Below are positions 1 through 10,738 of a DNA stretch of 64,000 bases, one piece after another. The number at the start of each line of letters is the position of its first letter. Positions within the stretch are counted from its first letter, which is position 1. The stretch comes from an uncultured Candidatus Saccharibacteria bacterium. Its GTDB lineage: Bacteria; Patescibacteriota; Saccharimonadia; Saccharimonadales; Saccharimonadaceae. The stretch is taken from positions 37,816-101,815 of the forward strand of contig CAMNGP010000002.1 in NCBI GenBank assembly GCA_946538495.1, given 5' to 3'. Below the pieces are notes generated by a model that made no database searches, was not told where the DNA came from, and worked only from the letters and a program-made list of their open reading frames with translations. The translations under genes and the position numbers were made by a program.

Positions 1-1780
1 ACTTGAGGTAGTTGGCACCCAGGTATACGCCGCTACTAGCCAAGCTCAGGGCGTAACTACGGTCGTTGCCGTACACAGTACTAGACCAATAGTTCCCGTA
101 GGAGCCACGAAAGGCTGGCGAAGCACCGCTGAGGTAGCCGGAATAAATAAAGTTATTAGGATAGCTTCTAAAGATGCCAGACATTACTGTTCCTGTTGGA
201 GTGGAAGATGAGTCTGCAGTTGCACCATTTGTTGGACCACCTAATGCTACGCTAAGTGCGCCAAAGCTTTTACTTGCTGTAGTTTGTGCTCCTATTGGTA
301 TACTCCAACCAGCAGGACAAATAGAGGTAGTATTATGGGCACCATTAGTATAGTAAGATGTATCAGCGATAGCTGCTGCCCAGGTGTAGTAGTTACCATA
401 ACTATAGATGTTGGCGTCATTACTTGTTATATTTGTTGCTGGTGAAGCGGTATTTCGGTTATTATAGCGGGGGAAGCGGTAATTTTGGTTAGAACCAGTA
501 ATATTAGAAGTAGAGTAGAGGGAGTTAGCGGTGGTACCATTAGCGAAGTTGACGGTTTCTGGATTCGCTAGCCCCACAAATGCTCCACCAAAGCCTTGGC
601 TTAGGTTATCATCTCCCCAATTTGGATTAGTGGCATTGTTATCTAGTCTTAGATTCTCAATCATCCAACAGTTACCATCAGCTAGTCTAGCTACAGCATA
701 GGTCTGGTGGTCTCGTTGGTCTGTAAGGGCAGTGACGCTGTTTTTGGTGAGGTCTAGTTTGCCAGTGGTGGAATCGTAGGTAGCAGTGTCTAGATTTGCG
801 CAGCCCACCCAGCCTTGGAGGTCTCCTTGGCTCTGTAGCCATACAGCATAGAGTTTAACTATACCATCACTATCAGTATCGTAGTTTAGGAGATCATTTG
901 GTAAAGTAATGTCTTCTTGTGGGCCATAGACTACTGGGTTATTAGTGTTATCGTTATCTAGGAGTTTAGTGCCAGCATCACTGTCAAAGGACCAGCCAGC
1001 AAAGCCATAGCCAGTTCTAGAAAAGTTAGAAGCAATAAGACTGATATTGTCTCCATCTTTAACATTGGTATGGATTACTCCAGTACCTACTGCACCCATA
1101 GTACCAGCATCGGCATTATTACCATCATAGGCAATATCTACAACATTACAGCTACCATCCATAGTAAGGTAGTATATTAAGGAGCCGTTCTCTGCTCCAC
1201 TTTGGTTACTTTCTGGAATCATTTTATAGGAACCTGGAGTAATGCTGTTATTCATAGTGACACCTAGATATACTTGCAAGGTATCGTTAATATCTGCACT
1301 ACTAGCGGTTTGGGTAGTAGTCTTTAAAGTGGCAGGAGTAGCATTACTGGTAGGGACTGGACTAAAGACACTGGTTTTAGTAGGAATAGTAGGAGTTTGA
1401 GATCTAGCTACGTTAGAAAAGAAATAGCCCCAAGAGTTAGTGGAGGTATTTAGAGGAGAAGTACCATTTACTGGTGTAAAGTAAGTACCAGTAGTGTTAT
1501 TAGTGCTATCACCATTTAGATATAAGTTATTGTTATTTACGGAAGTGGACATGGTGAGGTTATAGCCTGCCCTACAAGTAGTTACTACATTTACATCATC
1601 TACACTGATATTAGTACTGGTATCACTATCTTTATCCGGCAAGATATCTATGGAAGCGTCTTCTGAGGAAGTAATGGACATGGTGAAGGCAGAAACATTA
1701 CTAGCACTACTTGTGGCAACAAAAATACTGCTAAGCAAAGCTAAGAAAATTAACACACCTGTTTGTTTAATGCTTCCCAT
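1..1780 (-). CDS. Partial secreted/surface protein with InlB-like repeat and FISUMP (Fibrobacter succinogenes major paralogous domain)-type region; runs off the left edge
   Basis: Read by hand on the minus strand; absent from the ORF track because it is open at the window edge. Starts MGSIKQTGVLIFLALLSSIFVATSSASNVSA (signal peptide); contains GYGFAGWSFDSDAGT, DQRDHQTYAVARLADGNCWMIENLRLDN, SICPAGWSIP, YWSSTVYG. Confidence 0.85.
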   Translation of the reverse strand, partial: MGSIKQTGVLIFLALLSSIFVATSSASNVSAFTMSITSSEDASIDILPDKDSDTSTNISVDDVNVVTTCRAGYNLTMSTSVNNNNLYLNGDSTNNTTGTYFTPVNGTSPLNTSTNSWGYFFSNVARSQTPTIPTKTSVFSPVPTSNATPATLKTTTQTASSADINDTLQVYLGVTMNNSITPGSYKMIPESNQSGAENGSLIYYLTMDGSCNVVDIAYDGNNADAGTMGAVGTGVIHTNVKDGDNISLIASNFSRTGYGFAGWSFDSDAGTKLLDNDNTNNPVVYGPQEDITLPNDLLNYDTDSDGIVKLYAVWLQSQGDLQGWVGCANLDTATYDSTTGKLDLTKNSVTALTDQRDHQTYAVARLADGNCWMIENLRLDNNATNPNWGDDNLSQGFGGAFVGLANPETVNFANGTTANSLYSTSNITGSNQNYRFPRYNNRNTASPATNITSNDANIYSYGNYYTWAAAIADTSYYTNGAHNTTSICPAGWSIPIGAQTTASKSFGALSVALGGPTNGATADSSSTPTGTVMSGIFRSYPNNFIYSGYLSGASPAFRGSYGNYWSSTVYGNDRSYALSLASSGVYLGANYLK

Positions 1781-1846
1781 GTTTATTGTACGACCTTTAT
1801 GTTTATAATAATACCACCCTCCCCCCACGAAATGCAAGGGTTTTTG

Positions 1847-4800
1847 CTAGCAAATTTTGACTTTTTCGGGGCCTACGAGGTCTTGGAGTTTTTGGACTAG
1901 TGCCTTGTCCGTGGCATCTACCTTAAACGGCATTCTGAGCGGGCGCTTGGCTTCCCCGTCCTTTAGCACCAGCACCACTTCTTGAACGCCGAGGTAAATA
2001 TCGGCTAAGCGGCGAATGGCGGCAAGAACTTCTGTGTTGTTAGGGTCTTCTATTAATATATAGAGACGCTCTTTAGAATGATCCTTGGGTGGCTCTTTTA
2101 ATACTTGCGGCGGATCAATCGGAGCAGAGGCGGGCGCCCTCTTGGCACCAGAATACACCCTTTCGGCTGAAGTACGGCTACCGCGACGACGATTCACGGC
2201 TGGCGCGCTTACTGGCATAGCTAGCTTAGTGCCAGTAGATTTGTAATTATCTAGTACTTCGTCTGAGACTAGCTCAATTGACTCGGCTAAGATTTTTACA
2301 TCCGAAGTAATATTACCATCTTTATCGGTAGCGTTGACCTTGCCAGATAAACGAATTACATTATCTACTTCTAGCTTGGCACCATGTTCGGCAAAAACAC
2401 TTGGGAACACAATAAACTCCGTTTCGTCTGTCTTATTCTCTATTTTAACAAAGGCCATTTTATCGCCCTTTTTGGTAAGGATAGTGCGAACGTTAGTAAT
2501 GATGCCGCCGATGGTAACAATTTTGTTATTGTTCTCTACTGTAATCAAAGACATCGGATGGGTTTGTTCCTCAAAATAAGTATCGTATTTATCTAATGGG
2601 TGAGCAGAAAGATAAAGCCCCATTAAATCCCTTTCCCACAAGAGTTGTTCCTTTTCAGGATGCTGCACAGGCGCCGGCTTAATTTCTACCTCTGGGACTT
2701 CTCCGGCGGTCCCCATCATTCCAAACAAATCAGTTTGTCCAGAACCGACGTCTTTTTGAATTTTGGATCCATAGGCCTGAATTGCTTCTAGATTGAATAG
2801 TAAATCTGAACGAGTATTGCCAAATCTATCAAAAGCGCCGGTCTTAATAGCAGATTCCCAGGATTTTTTATTAAATTTGGTAGAATCTACTCTTTTAGCA
2901 AAATCGCAGACAGATTTGAACGGACCATTTTTATCGCGCTCTGGGATAACAATTTCCTCCACCAAGGATTTGCCCATGTTTTTGATGCCGGACAAGCCAA
3001 AACGAATAGTTTTTTCGCCGCCCACAATACCGAAGTCGCCGTAGGACTGATTAATATCTGGGCCTAGAACTTTTAGCCCCATGCGTTTGCACTCGGCGAT
3101 TTCGATGGCAAGGCGATCAGTCCAACGCATATCGGCCGTCATAAGCGCAGCCATGAAGGCGTCTGGATAATGCGCTTTTAGATAAGCTGTCCAGTAAGCA
3201 ATCAAAGCGTAGCACGCAGCGTGAGACTTATTGAAACAATAGTTTGCAAAATCTAGGAGCTGATTCCAAAATGTTTCGGCAATTTCTTTAGTGGCACCAC
3301 CTATTTTGATGGCACCCTCAATAAATTCTGGTTTCACTTTGTTCATGAGGTCAATTTTCTTCTTCCCTACCGCCTTACGCAGAGTATCAGCCTGACCACC
3401 AGTAAAGCCGCACCATTCCTTAGAAATCTGCATGAACTGCTCCTGATAAATCAAAATACCGTAGGTGTTTTTAAGCGAATTTTCAAGACCTGGATGAAGG
3501 TAGGTGATAGGTTCTTCCCCATGTTTACGTTTAATAAAAGAGTCGATAAACTGCATTGGCCCAGGGCGATATAATGCCACCATAGCGATAATATCTTCAA
3601 AGGTTGAAGCTTTGAGGTCGCGCAGATAACGTTTCATGCCAGCGGATTCTAGTTGAAATACGCCGGTGGTTTCAGCACGTTGCAATAATTCGTAGGTCTC
3701 TTTGTCGTCGAGTGGTAAATTAGATAAATCGATATCGGTTTGATAGACCTTACGAATCATGCGAAGTGCATTATTGATTACGGATAAGTTAGATAGGCCC
3801 AAGAAGTCCATTTTAAGTAGGCCGAGCTCTTCAACCTGGCCCATGGGAAACTGAGCGGCAATTGGCCCCTTGGCGGAAACTTCGAGCGGAAGGAATTTGA
3901 CTAAATCGTCTGGGGCAATAATTACGCCACAGGCATGCACACCGTGATTCCTGATGGTGCCCTCCAGACGGGAGGCAAAATCGATTACTTCCTTTGAAGT
4001 AGGATTGGTTTCGTATTCCTGTTTTAAGTCTGGTACGTCTTTAATGGCGTCTTTAAGATGCACGTGATGGCCCATCACTGGATCTGGAACCATTTTGGCG
4101 AGGCGGTCAGCTTCGGAGTAAGGAACCTCCAACACACGAGCAACGTCGCGCACAGCGTTTTTGGCCATCATTTTACCGAAGGTAGCAATATTTGAAACCC
4201 GCTCTTCTCCGTATTTTTTGGTACAGTATTCGATTACTTCGTCACGACGCGTATCTTGGATGTCAGTATCGATATCTGGCATACTGATACGGTCTGGGTT
4301 TAAGAACCTTTCAAAGAGCAGGTCGTATTTGAGCGGATCGAGTTCGGTGATGCGAAGAGCATAAGCCAAAATTGAACCAGCTGCGCTACCACGCCCTGGT
4401 CCATATACAATACGCTGACTTTTGCCCCAGTTGATAAAATCTTGCACGATTAAGAAATAGCCATTATAACCCATTTTGTCTACTACGGATAACTCATAAT
4501 CAATACGTGGCAAGACTTTATGTAAATCATCCCGGTCTTTATCAACTTCTTCAAGAATCTTACGGCATTCCTCTACGGCTAGGTTCGTTGTTTCTTCAAG
4601 TTTTTTGCCCCCATAGCGGTATACAAGCCCCTGAAAAACTAATTTATCAAGATAAGTCTTTTCGTCTTCGCCGTCAGGCACGGGAAACTTAGGAATTAAG
4701 ATTCTGCCTAACTGCAAATCAACATCACAGCGGTCGGCAATTTTTTTAGTGTTAAGCACGGCTTCGGGACAAGTATCTTGCCAATGCTCAATGATTTCTT

Positions 4801-5575
4801 CAGCTGGAATTACATGAAGATCATAATCTTTTAACGTCATCCTATTAGTATCCGAGAGATTGGCAGCAGTTCCAATACAAAGTAATACTTCGTGTGCGTC
4901 CTGGTCTTCATGCTTCAAATAATGAGCATCGCAGGTAACAACGAGCGGAATGCCGAGTTCTTTAGCATGAGCCATGTGCCAATCATTAACCTTCTTTTGC
5001 TCTTCTGAGTGCGTGGAGGATTTTGGATGACCATGGTCCTGCATCTCTAAATAAAAGCGGTCCTTGAACACATTTTTGTACCAATCGATCAATTCAAAAG
5101 CCCGCTTATCGTCGCCGGCGCGAATAGCTTCAGAAATCTCGGAGCCCATACAACCCGACAAACAGATAATACCTTCGTTATACTTTTTGAGTTCGTCATG
5201 GTCGGTACGGGGTTTGTAGTACTTGCCGTGCTCTTCGGCGTTACTCATAATACGACAAAGGTTTTCAAAGCCTTTGTTATTCATAGCGATGAGAGTCACA
5301 TGGAAACGCTGTTTGTCGTGAGCTGGGTCTTTGTCGGTCATTTTGCGCGCAGCAACATAGGCCTCTAAGCCAAGCAAAGGTTTGATTCCTGCGGCGTTAC
5401 ACTCTTTATATAGCTCTACGAGGCCAGACATAGTACCATGATCGGTAACAGCTACAGCTTCCATGCCATCGTTTTTGACAAATTCAACAAGTTCGGGAAT
5501 TTTGGTTAAGCCATCAAGAAGCGAGTAGTGCGTATGGTTGTGTAAATGGACAAAATCACTCGGTTTCAAACTCAT
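1847..5575 (-). CDS. dnaE: DNA polymerase III alpha subunit
   Basis: PHP domain FVHLHNHTHYSLLDG, PDIDTDIQDTRRDEVIEY; start set at MSLKPSDF (5575) rather than the upstream ATG, preceded by TGCTATAAT. Confidence 0.95.
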   Translation of the reverse strand: MSLKPSDFVHLHNHTHYSLLDGLTKIPELVEFVKNDGMEAVAVTDHGTMSGLVELYKECNAAGIKPLLGLEAYVAARKMTDKDPAHDKQRFHVTLIAMNNKGFENLCRIMSNAEEHGKYYKPRTDHDELKKYNEGIICLSGCMGSEISEAIRAGDDKRAFELIDWYKNVFKDRFYLEMQDHGHPKSSTHSEEQKKVNDWHMAHAKELGIPLVVTCDAHYLKHEDQDAHEVLLCIGTAANLSDTNRMTLKDYDLHVIPAEEIIEHWQDTCPEAVLNTKKIADRCDVDLQLGRILIPKFPVPDGEDEKTYLDKLVFQGLVYRYGGKKLEETTNLAVEECRKILEEVDKDRDDLHKVLPRIDYELSVVDKMGYNGYFLIVQDFINWGKSQRIVYGPGRGSAAGSILAYALRITELDPLKYDLLFERFLNPDRISMPDIDTDIQDTRRDEVIEYCTKKYGEERVSNIATFGKMMAKNAVRDVARVLEVPYSEADRLAKMVPDPVMGHHVHLKDAIKDVPDLKQEYETNPTSKEVIDFASRLEGTIRNHGVHACGVIIAPDDLVKFLPLEVSAKGPIAAQFPMGQVEELGLLKMDFLGLSNLSVINNALRMIRKVYQTDIDLSNLPLDDKETYELLQRAETTGVFQLESAGMKRYLRDLKASTFEDIIAMVALYRPGPMQFIDSFIKRKHGEEPITYLHPGLENSLKNTYGILIYQEQFMQISKEWCGFTGGQADTLRKAVGKKKIDLMNKVKPEFIEGAIKIGGATKEIAETFWNQLLDFANYCFNKSHAACYALIAYWTAYLKAHYPDAFMAALMTADMRWTDRLAIEIAECKRMGLKVLGPDINQSYGDFGIVGGEKTIRFGLSGIKNMGKSLVEEIVIPERDKNGPFKSVCDFAKRVDSTKFNKKSWESAIKTGAFDRFGNTRSDLLFNLEAIQAYGSKIQKDVGSGQTDLFGMMGTAGEVPEVEIKPAPVQHPEKEQLLWERDLMGLYLSAHPLDKYDTYFEEQTHPMSLITVENNNKIVTIGGIITNVRTILTKKGDKMAFVKIENKTDETEFIVFPSVFAEHGAKLEVDNVIRLSGKVNATDKDGNITSDVKILAESIELVSDEVLDNYKSTGTKLAMPVSAPAVNRRRGSRTSAERVYSGAKRAPASAPIDPPQVLKEPPKDHSKERLYILIEDPNNTEVLAAIRRLADIYLGVQEVVLVLKDGEAKRPLRMPFKVDATDKALVQKLQDLVGPEKVKIC

Positions 5576-5669
5576 AATGATAAGATTATAGCACAAAAAA
5601 ATACGCTTTGAGGGGACAGGTCTTTCGACCATTTATCCACGGCGCGACCCCTGGATACCCCTCAAAGCA

Positions 5670-5891
5670 CTATTTCTTTACGCTTTTCTTGGCTGCTGGT
5701 TTTTCTTTAGTAGTAGTTTTTTTATCACATTCGCAGTTGTCACAATTACAATGCGATTCTTCTGCGTCTTCGAGCTCTTCTCCCGAATCAGGATTAACTT
5801 TGATGAACTTGCCAGCAATAGCACCAGCGATTCCACCAAGCAAAGCACCTAGGAAAAATTTACCGGCACCGCTTTTATTTTTTTCCGTCAT
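5670..5891 (-). CDS. Small membrane protein, glycine-zipper segment plus Cys-rich CNCDNCECD motif
   Basis: ORF sequence GAGKFFLGALLGGIAGAIAGKF then HCNCDNCECDKK. Confidence 0.6.
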   Translation of the reverse strand: MTEKNKSGAGKFFLGALLGGIAGAIAGKFIKVNPDSGEELEDAEESHCNCDNCECDKKTTTKEKPAAKKSVKK

Positions 5892-6168
5892 CTTTTTTCT
5901 CCTCCTTCTTTTCTTTCATTTTTTCCTTGAGCTTGGGATTGATATATTTGTCTACAAACATTTCTACTGTACCACCAATCGAAGTCATACCCTTAACGTT
6001 ATTGACTATACCGTTGGCATTGTCGGCAATGTCTTGGCTTTTGATAACAACCTTGCGTGCATCTCCAGTGAGACCGATAAGCTTGATTATGAGCACAATG
6101 CCCACGATTAAGAAAATCAAAAGCGTTAAACTTAAGATTGCAACTAATATCCATTCTGCTACGTTCAT
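5875..6168 (-). CDS. Small single-pass membrane protein (DUF948-like)
   Basis: N-terminal TM WILVAILSLTLLIFLIVGIVLIIKL; overlaps next ORF by a few nt. Confidence 0.55.
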   Translation of the reverse strand: MNVAEWILVAILSLTLLIFLIVGIVLIIKLIGLTGDARKVVIKSQDIADNANGIVNNVKGMTSIGGTVEMFVDKYINPKLKEKMKEKKEEKKDDGKK

Positions 6169-6183
6169 TTTTTTATATCTCCT

Positions 6184-7056
6184 TTATCCCATTATAGCAC
6201 GCTTAATATCTTCGCCATAATCCGTTTCGGATAATACGTATTCAAGATGTGCCATAAAATAGTTTTTGGGGTCGCCGGTAGTAATCCATTTCCCCTGACT
6301 GCGAGCCACAAAGACGTCGCCACGCTCGGCGAGTTTAGTGATTGCATCAACGGTCCATAACTCACCGTCTAGCCCCGTATTGCTGGGCACGAGATAATCA
6401 AAGACTTCTGGAGTAAGTAGATAGCGTCCGTAACTAGTTAGATTACTCGGGCTAAGGTCTGGAGTTTTGGGTTTTTCTACTATATGGCTTAGAGTGCCGT
6501 TTTCTTTAAGTGCGATCATGCCATATTTGTGCCAAACGGATTCTGGCATTTCTTGTGCCGCAATCACGGCTTTAGCGTCTGGGTGTTGTTCATACTCATG
6601 AATGAGGGTTTCTACATCGCCTTGACCAAGAATTAAATCGTCACTATAAAGCACAACGAATGCTTCTTCGCCTTCTACAAATTGTTTGGCGGAAACGATA
6701 GGAGAGCCATTGCCGTATGGCAAATCTGGATTTTGTTCTATAACGATTATTTTTGGTAGATTTAGAACCTCCTGTACTGACTCAAAACGCTCGGTTTTGC
6801 CCTGCTTGGTTAAAAGTTCTTTAACATTGCTGGCGGGATTATGGAAATAATCGTCGTAGATTTCTTTAGACTTAGTATTTGGAGTAGCTACGATGATGAT
6901 TTCTTTAATGCCGGCTTTAGCGCATTCTTCTACACACAGTTGCATAACTGGCTTAGAGCCGATTGGGATCATGGCTTTTGGGATGGTTTTAGTAATTGGT
7001 AAATAGCGACTAGCAAAGCCTGCGTCGGTGATAATTGCTTTTTTAATCTTTGACAT
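6184..7056 (-). CDS. galU: UTP-glucose-1-phosphate uridylyltransferase
   Basis: KKAIITDAGFASRYLPITKTIPKAMIPIGSKPVMQLCVEE, VEKPKTPDLSPSNL. Confidence 0.9.
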   Translation of the reverse strand: MSKIKKAIITDAGFASRYLPITKTIPKAMIPIGSKPVMQLCVEECAKAGIKEIIIVATPNTKSKEIYDDYFHNPASNVKELLTKQGKTERFESVQEVLNLPKIIVIEQNPDLPYGNGSPIVSAKQFVEGEEAFVVLYSDDLILGQGDVETLIHEYEQHPDAKAVIAAQEMPESVWHKYGMIALKENGTLSHIVEKPKTPDLSPSNLTSYGRYLLTPEVFDYLVPSNTGLDGELWTVDAITKLAERGDVFVARSQGKWITTGDPKNYFMAHLEYVLSETDYGEDIKRAIMG

Positions 7057-7057
7057 T

Positions 7058-7918
7058 TTATACTCCTAACCTTGCTTTATTCTTTTTATGCTTTTTAATA
7101 ATCATAATAACTGTGGCAATTATTGCGGCTAAAGTAAGTATCGCGAGCGCCAAGAACCAGATGGGGCAAATAATGATGTCTTTTTCTTCCTTTGAGACAT
7201 CACCATTATAATATATTGTTTGATTAACCTTAATCACGCCGAGTGCAGGAAGATTGCTGATTTCGCGTTCAACGTAACGCTCAGAATCTGGCATGATGAT
7301 TTCGTTGTATTCGCCATCATTTTCTTCGGTTGGCAAAATCACCCGTCCAGTAAAGAAATCCGAAACCGTAATCACAAATGTAGCGTCTTCGTGGACGTTG
7401 CCTCCGTTAGTAATGAGAGCGCCAACGGTGACTGGAGTAGAGGTGACAAAGCCAGGAATATTATTCTCTAAGATTTCACCTACGTGTCTTGTTTCGCCAG
7501 CTACTTGTGCATAGACTAGGCTGGCTAATTCGAAAACGTTTTGCACCGCAACACCCTGTGTACTGCTAGCCTCGTTATTGGAGGATACTGCAATGGCGGC
7601 ATATTGACCACCGGCCGGAGCATCTTCTGGCACTTTAATGGTGAATTTGATTTCTTTTGATTCGTTAGGTTTAACTTCACCAGTCGGTTCCTCGACAGTA
7701 ATCCATTTTGCAATGGCTGTGTGGTCACTATCCGTAGTTAGATCGGCAGTATAATCTCTACCAACGACGCCGTACGGCAATAATGAAACTTTGTACGAGA
7801 AATTTTCCGTAGCATCAGCTGGATTTACAATAGTAATGGAGCCATCATACGATTCTCCTGGTTCCAAATTGCCAAAACGTTGGCTCATTGGGAGAACCGT
7901 AAAAGTATTATTATCCAT
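7058..7918 (-). CDS. DUF916-like / WxL-associated membrane protein
   Basis: FTVLPMSQRFGNLEPGESYDGSITIVNPADATENFSY beta-sandwich pattern; C-terminal TM and basic tail. Confidence 0.55.
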   Translation of the reverse strand: MDNNTFTVLPMSQRFGNLEPGESYDGSITIVNPADATENFSYKVSLLPYGVVGRDYTADLTTDSDHTAIAKWITVEEPTGEVKPNESKEIKFTIKVPEDAPAGGQYAAIAVSSNNEASSTQGVAVQNVFELASLVYAQVAGETRHVGEILENNIPGFVTSTPVTVGALITNGGNVHEDATFVITVSDFFTGRVILPTEENDGEYNEIIMPDSERYVEREISNLPALGVIKVNQTIYYNGDVSKEEKDIIICPIWFLALAILTLAAIIATVIMIIKKHKKNKARLGV

Positions 7919-7956
7919 TTTTCCTCCGCAGTTATTTTTCTAATTATATCAGAAGA

Positions 7957-8505
7957 TTACTCTACCTGCAAAATTTTGCCAGTGCCTAATTCGAGATGAA
8001 GAAGACGTTGATTCTTGGAACCACGAAATCTTAAGCTTAAATCTCTTTGAGCTAGAATAAATGGTCCATCGATTAATGCATCTAAAGATTTAAGAAGCTC
8101 CCACGGCTCTTTGCCATATTCTTTGATAATCTCATAGGTAAAACCAGAAAAACTCCAAATATTCCAACCAAATTCTTGACGCGCATAATCGGCAATTTCT
8201 TTGCAAGCCTTAGCCTGGACGAATGGTTCCCCACCGCAGAATGTTAGTCCTACCTGACCTTTAAAACTAGCAAGCTCCTTTTTGATATCTTCGATTTTTA
8301 CCAAAGTGCCGCTTTCATAGTCCCAGGTTTCGGGATTTTGACATCCTGGGCAATGATTAGGGCAACCTTGAGTCCAAAGAACCACACGAAGGCCATCACC
8401 ATTAACGATGTTGTCGTGTTCGAGCGGGCCGGAGAGACGAATATATCCCTCCGGCGTTTCGAGCTGTTTAGCGATTTTGGCAAGTGAAATCTTGTGCCAA
8501 TCCAT
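7957..8505 (-). CDS. nrdG: Anaerobic ribonucleoside-triphosphate reductase activating protein (radical SAM)
   Basis: CPNHCPGCQNPETWD (CxxxCxxC), TFCGGEPF; adjacent to nrdD. Confidence 0.92.
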   Translation of the reverse strand: MDWHKISLAKIAKQLETPEGYIRLSGPLEHDNIVNGDGLRVVLWTQGCPNHCPGCQNPETWDYESGTLVKIEDIKKELASFKGQVGLTFCGGEPFVQAKACKEIADYARQEFGWNIWSFSGFTYEIIKEYGKEPWELLKSLDALIDGPFILAQRDLSLRFRGSKNQRLLHLELGTGKILQVE

Positions 8506-10700
8506 TATTCCCCTTTCGCGCAGCTGCAGACTTTTTCAAATGGAAGATCACCTTCGAGACGACCACAGTGTGGGCATCGATCTCCGGTAATGACACCCGA
8601 AAAGCCACAAACTGGATCGCGATCAACTGGATGGTTAACCGAACCGTAGCCAACACCTTCGTCGTGCATTTTACGAATCACGGCCTCAAAGGCAGCGATG
8701 TTCTGAGACGGGTCGCCATCGAGCTCGATATAGGTAATGTGGCCAGCATTGCAGAGGTTGTGATATGGCGCCTCAATTTCAATCTTTTCAAAAGCAGAAA
8801 TTGGATAATAAACTGGCACATGGAACGAATTGGTATAAAACTCTCGGTCGGTCACGCCTTTGATTTTGCCGTATTCCTTGCGATCAATCTTAGTAAAGCG
8901 GCCGGCGATACCTTCGGCAGGCGTAGCAAGTAGCGAGAAATTGAGTTTATACTTTTTAGAGAACTGGTCGCATTTTTCGCGCATGTGGGTGATAATATCA
9001 AGACCAAGCTCACGAGCATCTTCATCTTCGCCGTGGTGTTTGCCAACCATAGCAACCAAGGTTTCGGCAAGGCCAATAAAGCCAATTGACAATGTGCCAT
9101 GCTTGATTACATCCCTCAAGGTGTCGTTAGGTCCAAGTTTATCGGAGCCAATCCAGTTCCCTTGCCCCATCAAGAATGGGAAGTTACGAACATGTTGATT
9201 GGCTTGAAATTCAAAACGTTCTAAGAGTTCATCTTTTACTAGGTCAAGTTTTTCGTCGAGCTCGTGATAGAATCCATCCCAATCGGCTTCTTTGCGTTCG
9301 CCTAGGCAAATTCCATGTTTGATGCCGATACGCACTAAGTTGATGGTAGTAAACGAAAGGTTGCCTCGTCCAGTAACGATGCCATCTGATTCTGGGAAGA
9401 TAGACGCAAAAACACGGGTGCGGCAGCCCATGGTAGCAATTTCGGTACGATAATCGCCTGACTTATAATACTTAAGATTGTATGGCGCGTCGATAAAACA
9501 AAAGTTCGGGAAAAGGCGCTTGGCGGAAACTTCCATTGAACGCTTAAATAAATCGTAATTTGGATCTTCGGGATTGTAATTGATGCCTTCTTTTACCTTA
9601 AATATGGAGATTGGGAAGATAGGAGTTTCGCCCTTGCCAAGACCGTTTTCGGTAGCCTGAAGGAGATATTTAGAAACTAAGCGACCCGATGGGCTAGTGT
9701 CTGTGCCAAAGTTGATTGAAGTAAATGGGACCTGCGCACCAGCACGCGAATGCATAGTATTAAGATTGTGTACGAATCCTTCCATGGCTTGAAGAGTTTC
9801 ACGTTCAACATCTTCGCTACTAGCATCGATGACTTCTTTGGGCCATTTAGCCTTCTTAAGTCTAGAATCGTCGCCAAATTTAATATCATCTTTGATTTCT
9901 AATTGCAGTTTTTTGCCGGCAAATTTGTTGTATTTTTCGAGATTCTTCTTTAATGCTTTTCTAAATGATTTGTCTACACCTGGTGCCATGGCATAATCAA
10001 AATTCGGAATAGATTGACCGCCGTGTTGCTCGTTTTGGTTGGCCTGAAGGAGGATGGCGCAAAGAGCAGCATATGAGCCAATTGAGTTTGGAGTGCGCAG
10101 ATGGCCGTGGCCAGTATTAAATCCACCATTTTCGAACATGACAAATGGATCAGATTGGCAACAAGTTAGCGTACCGGTTGCATAAAAATCGAGATCATGA
10201 ATATGAATGTCGCCGTTATCATGGGCAGCGGCAATATCAGGGCGCAAAAGTGCAGATTTGGCAAACATCTTGGAACCTTCAGCACCAAATTGGAGCATTT
10301 TACCCATGGCAGAGTTGCCGTCGACATTAGCGTTGGAGCGCTTAATATCGGAATCTTCAGATGCATCGGCGTGCGAAATGGTGCGATAAATCATCATAAG
10401 GTCAGATTTGGCATCACGAATGCGCGAACGTTCCTGACGATAACGAATATAAGCACGGGCAGTCTTTTTGAAGCTTGATTCCATCAAAACTTCTTCGACG
10501 AGGTCTTGAATTTGTTCTACGTTAGGAGTGCGTGAAGTAATGGTCTCGGCAGCTTTTTTGAGAACCTTATCAGATAAAGCTTTGGCGCGGTCGTACTTGA
10601 ATTCTTCTGTGGCTAGGCCCGCTTTAGCAATGGCTTCGGTGATTTTTTCTGGATCAAATTTGACGATTTTGCCGTCTCTTTTGATAATTCTCTTGAACAT
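8505..10700 (-). CDS. nrdD: Anaerobic (class III) ribonucleoside-triphosphate reductase
   Basis: N-terminal ATP-cone FKRIIKRDGKIVKFDPEKITEAIAKAG; C-terminal VCGFSGVITGDRCPHCGR. Confidence 0.95.
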   Translation of the reverse strand: MFKRIIKRDGKIVKFDPEKITEAIAKAGLATEEFKYDRAKALSDKVLKKAAETITSRTPNVEQIQDLVEEVLMESSFKKTARAYIRYRQERSRIRDAKSDLMMIYRTISHADASEDSDIKRSNANVDGNSAMGKMLQFGAEGSKMFAKSALLRPDIAAAHDNGDIHIHDLDFYATGTLTCCQSDPFVMFENGGFNTGHGHLRTPNSIGSYAALCAILLQANQNEQHGGQSIPNFDYAMAPGVDKSFRKALKKNLEKYNKFAGKKLQLEIKDDIKFGDDSRLKKAKWPKEVIDASSEDVERETLQAMEGFVHNLNTMHSRAGAQVPFTSINFGTDTSPSGRLVSKYLLQATENGLGKGETPIFPISIFKVKEGINYNPEDPNYDLFKRSMEVSAKRLFPNFCFIDAPYNLKYYKSGDYRTEIATMGCRTRVFASIFPESDGIVTGRGNLSFTTINLVRIGIKHGICLGERKEADWDGFYHELDEKLDLVKDELLERFEFQANQHVRNFPFLMGQGNWIGSDKLGPNDTLRDVIKHGTLSIGFIGLAETLVAMVGKHHGEDEDARELGLDIITHMREKCDQFSKKYKLNFSLLATPAEGIAGRFTKIDRKEYGKIKGVTDREFYTNSFHVPVYYPISAFEKIEIEAPYHNLCNAGHITYIELDGDPSQNIAAFEAVIRKMHDEGVGYGSVNHPVDRDPVCGFSGVITGDRCPHCGRLEGDLPFEKVCSCAKGE

Positions 10701-10738
10701 GGTTTACCTCCTTCGTATGTTCAGGTGTTTTTGTTATG

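Noticed and set aside
2334-2579. Many 60-150 aa ORFs antisense to strong genes (for example 2334, 12663, 60798, 55206)
   Set aside because: They lie opposite confidently assigned genes, show no recognisable motifs, and are expected by-products of codon usage.
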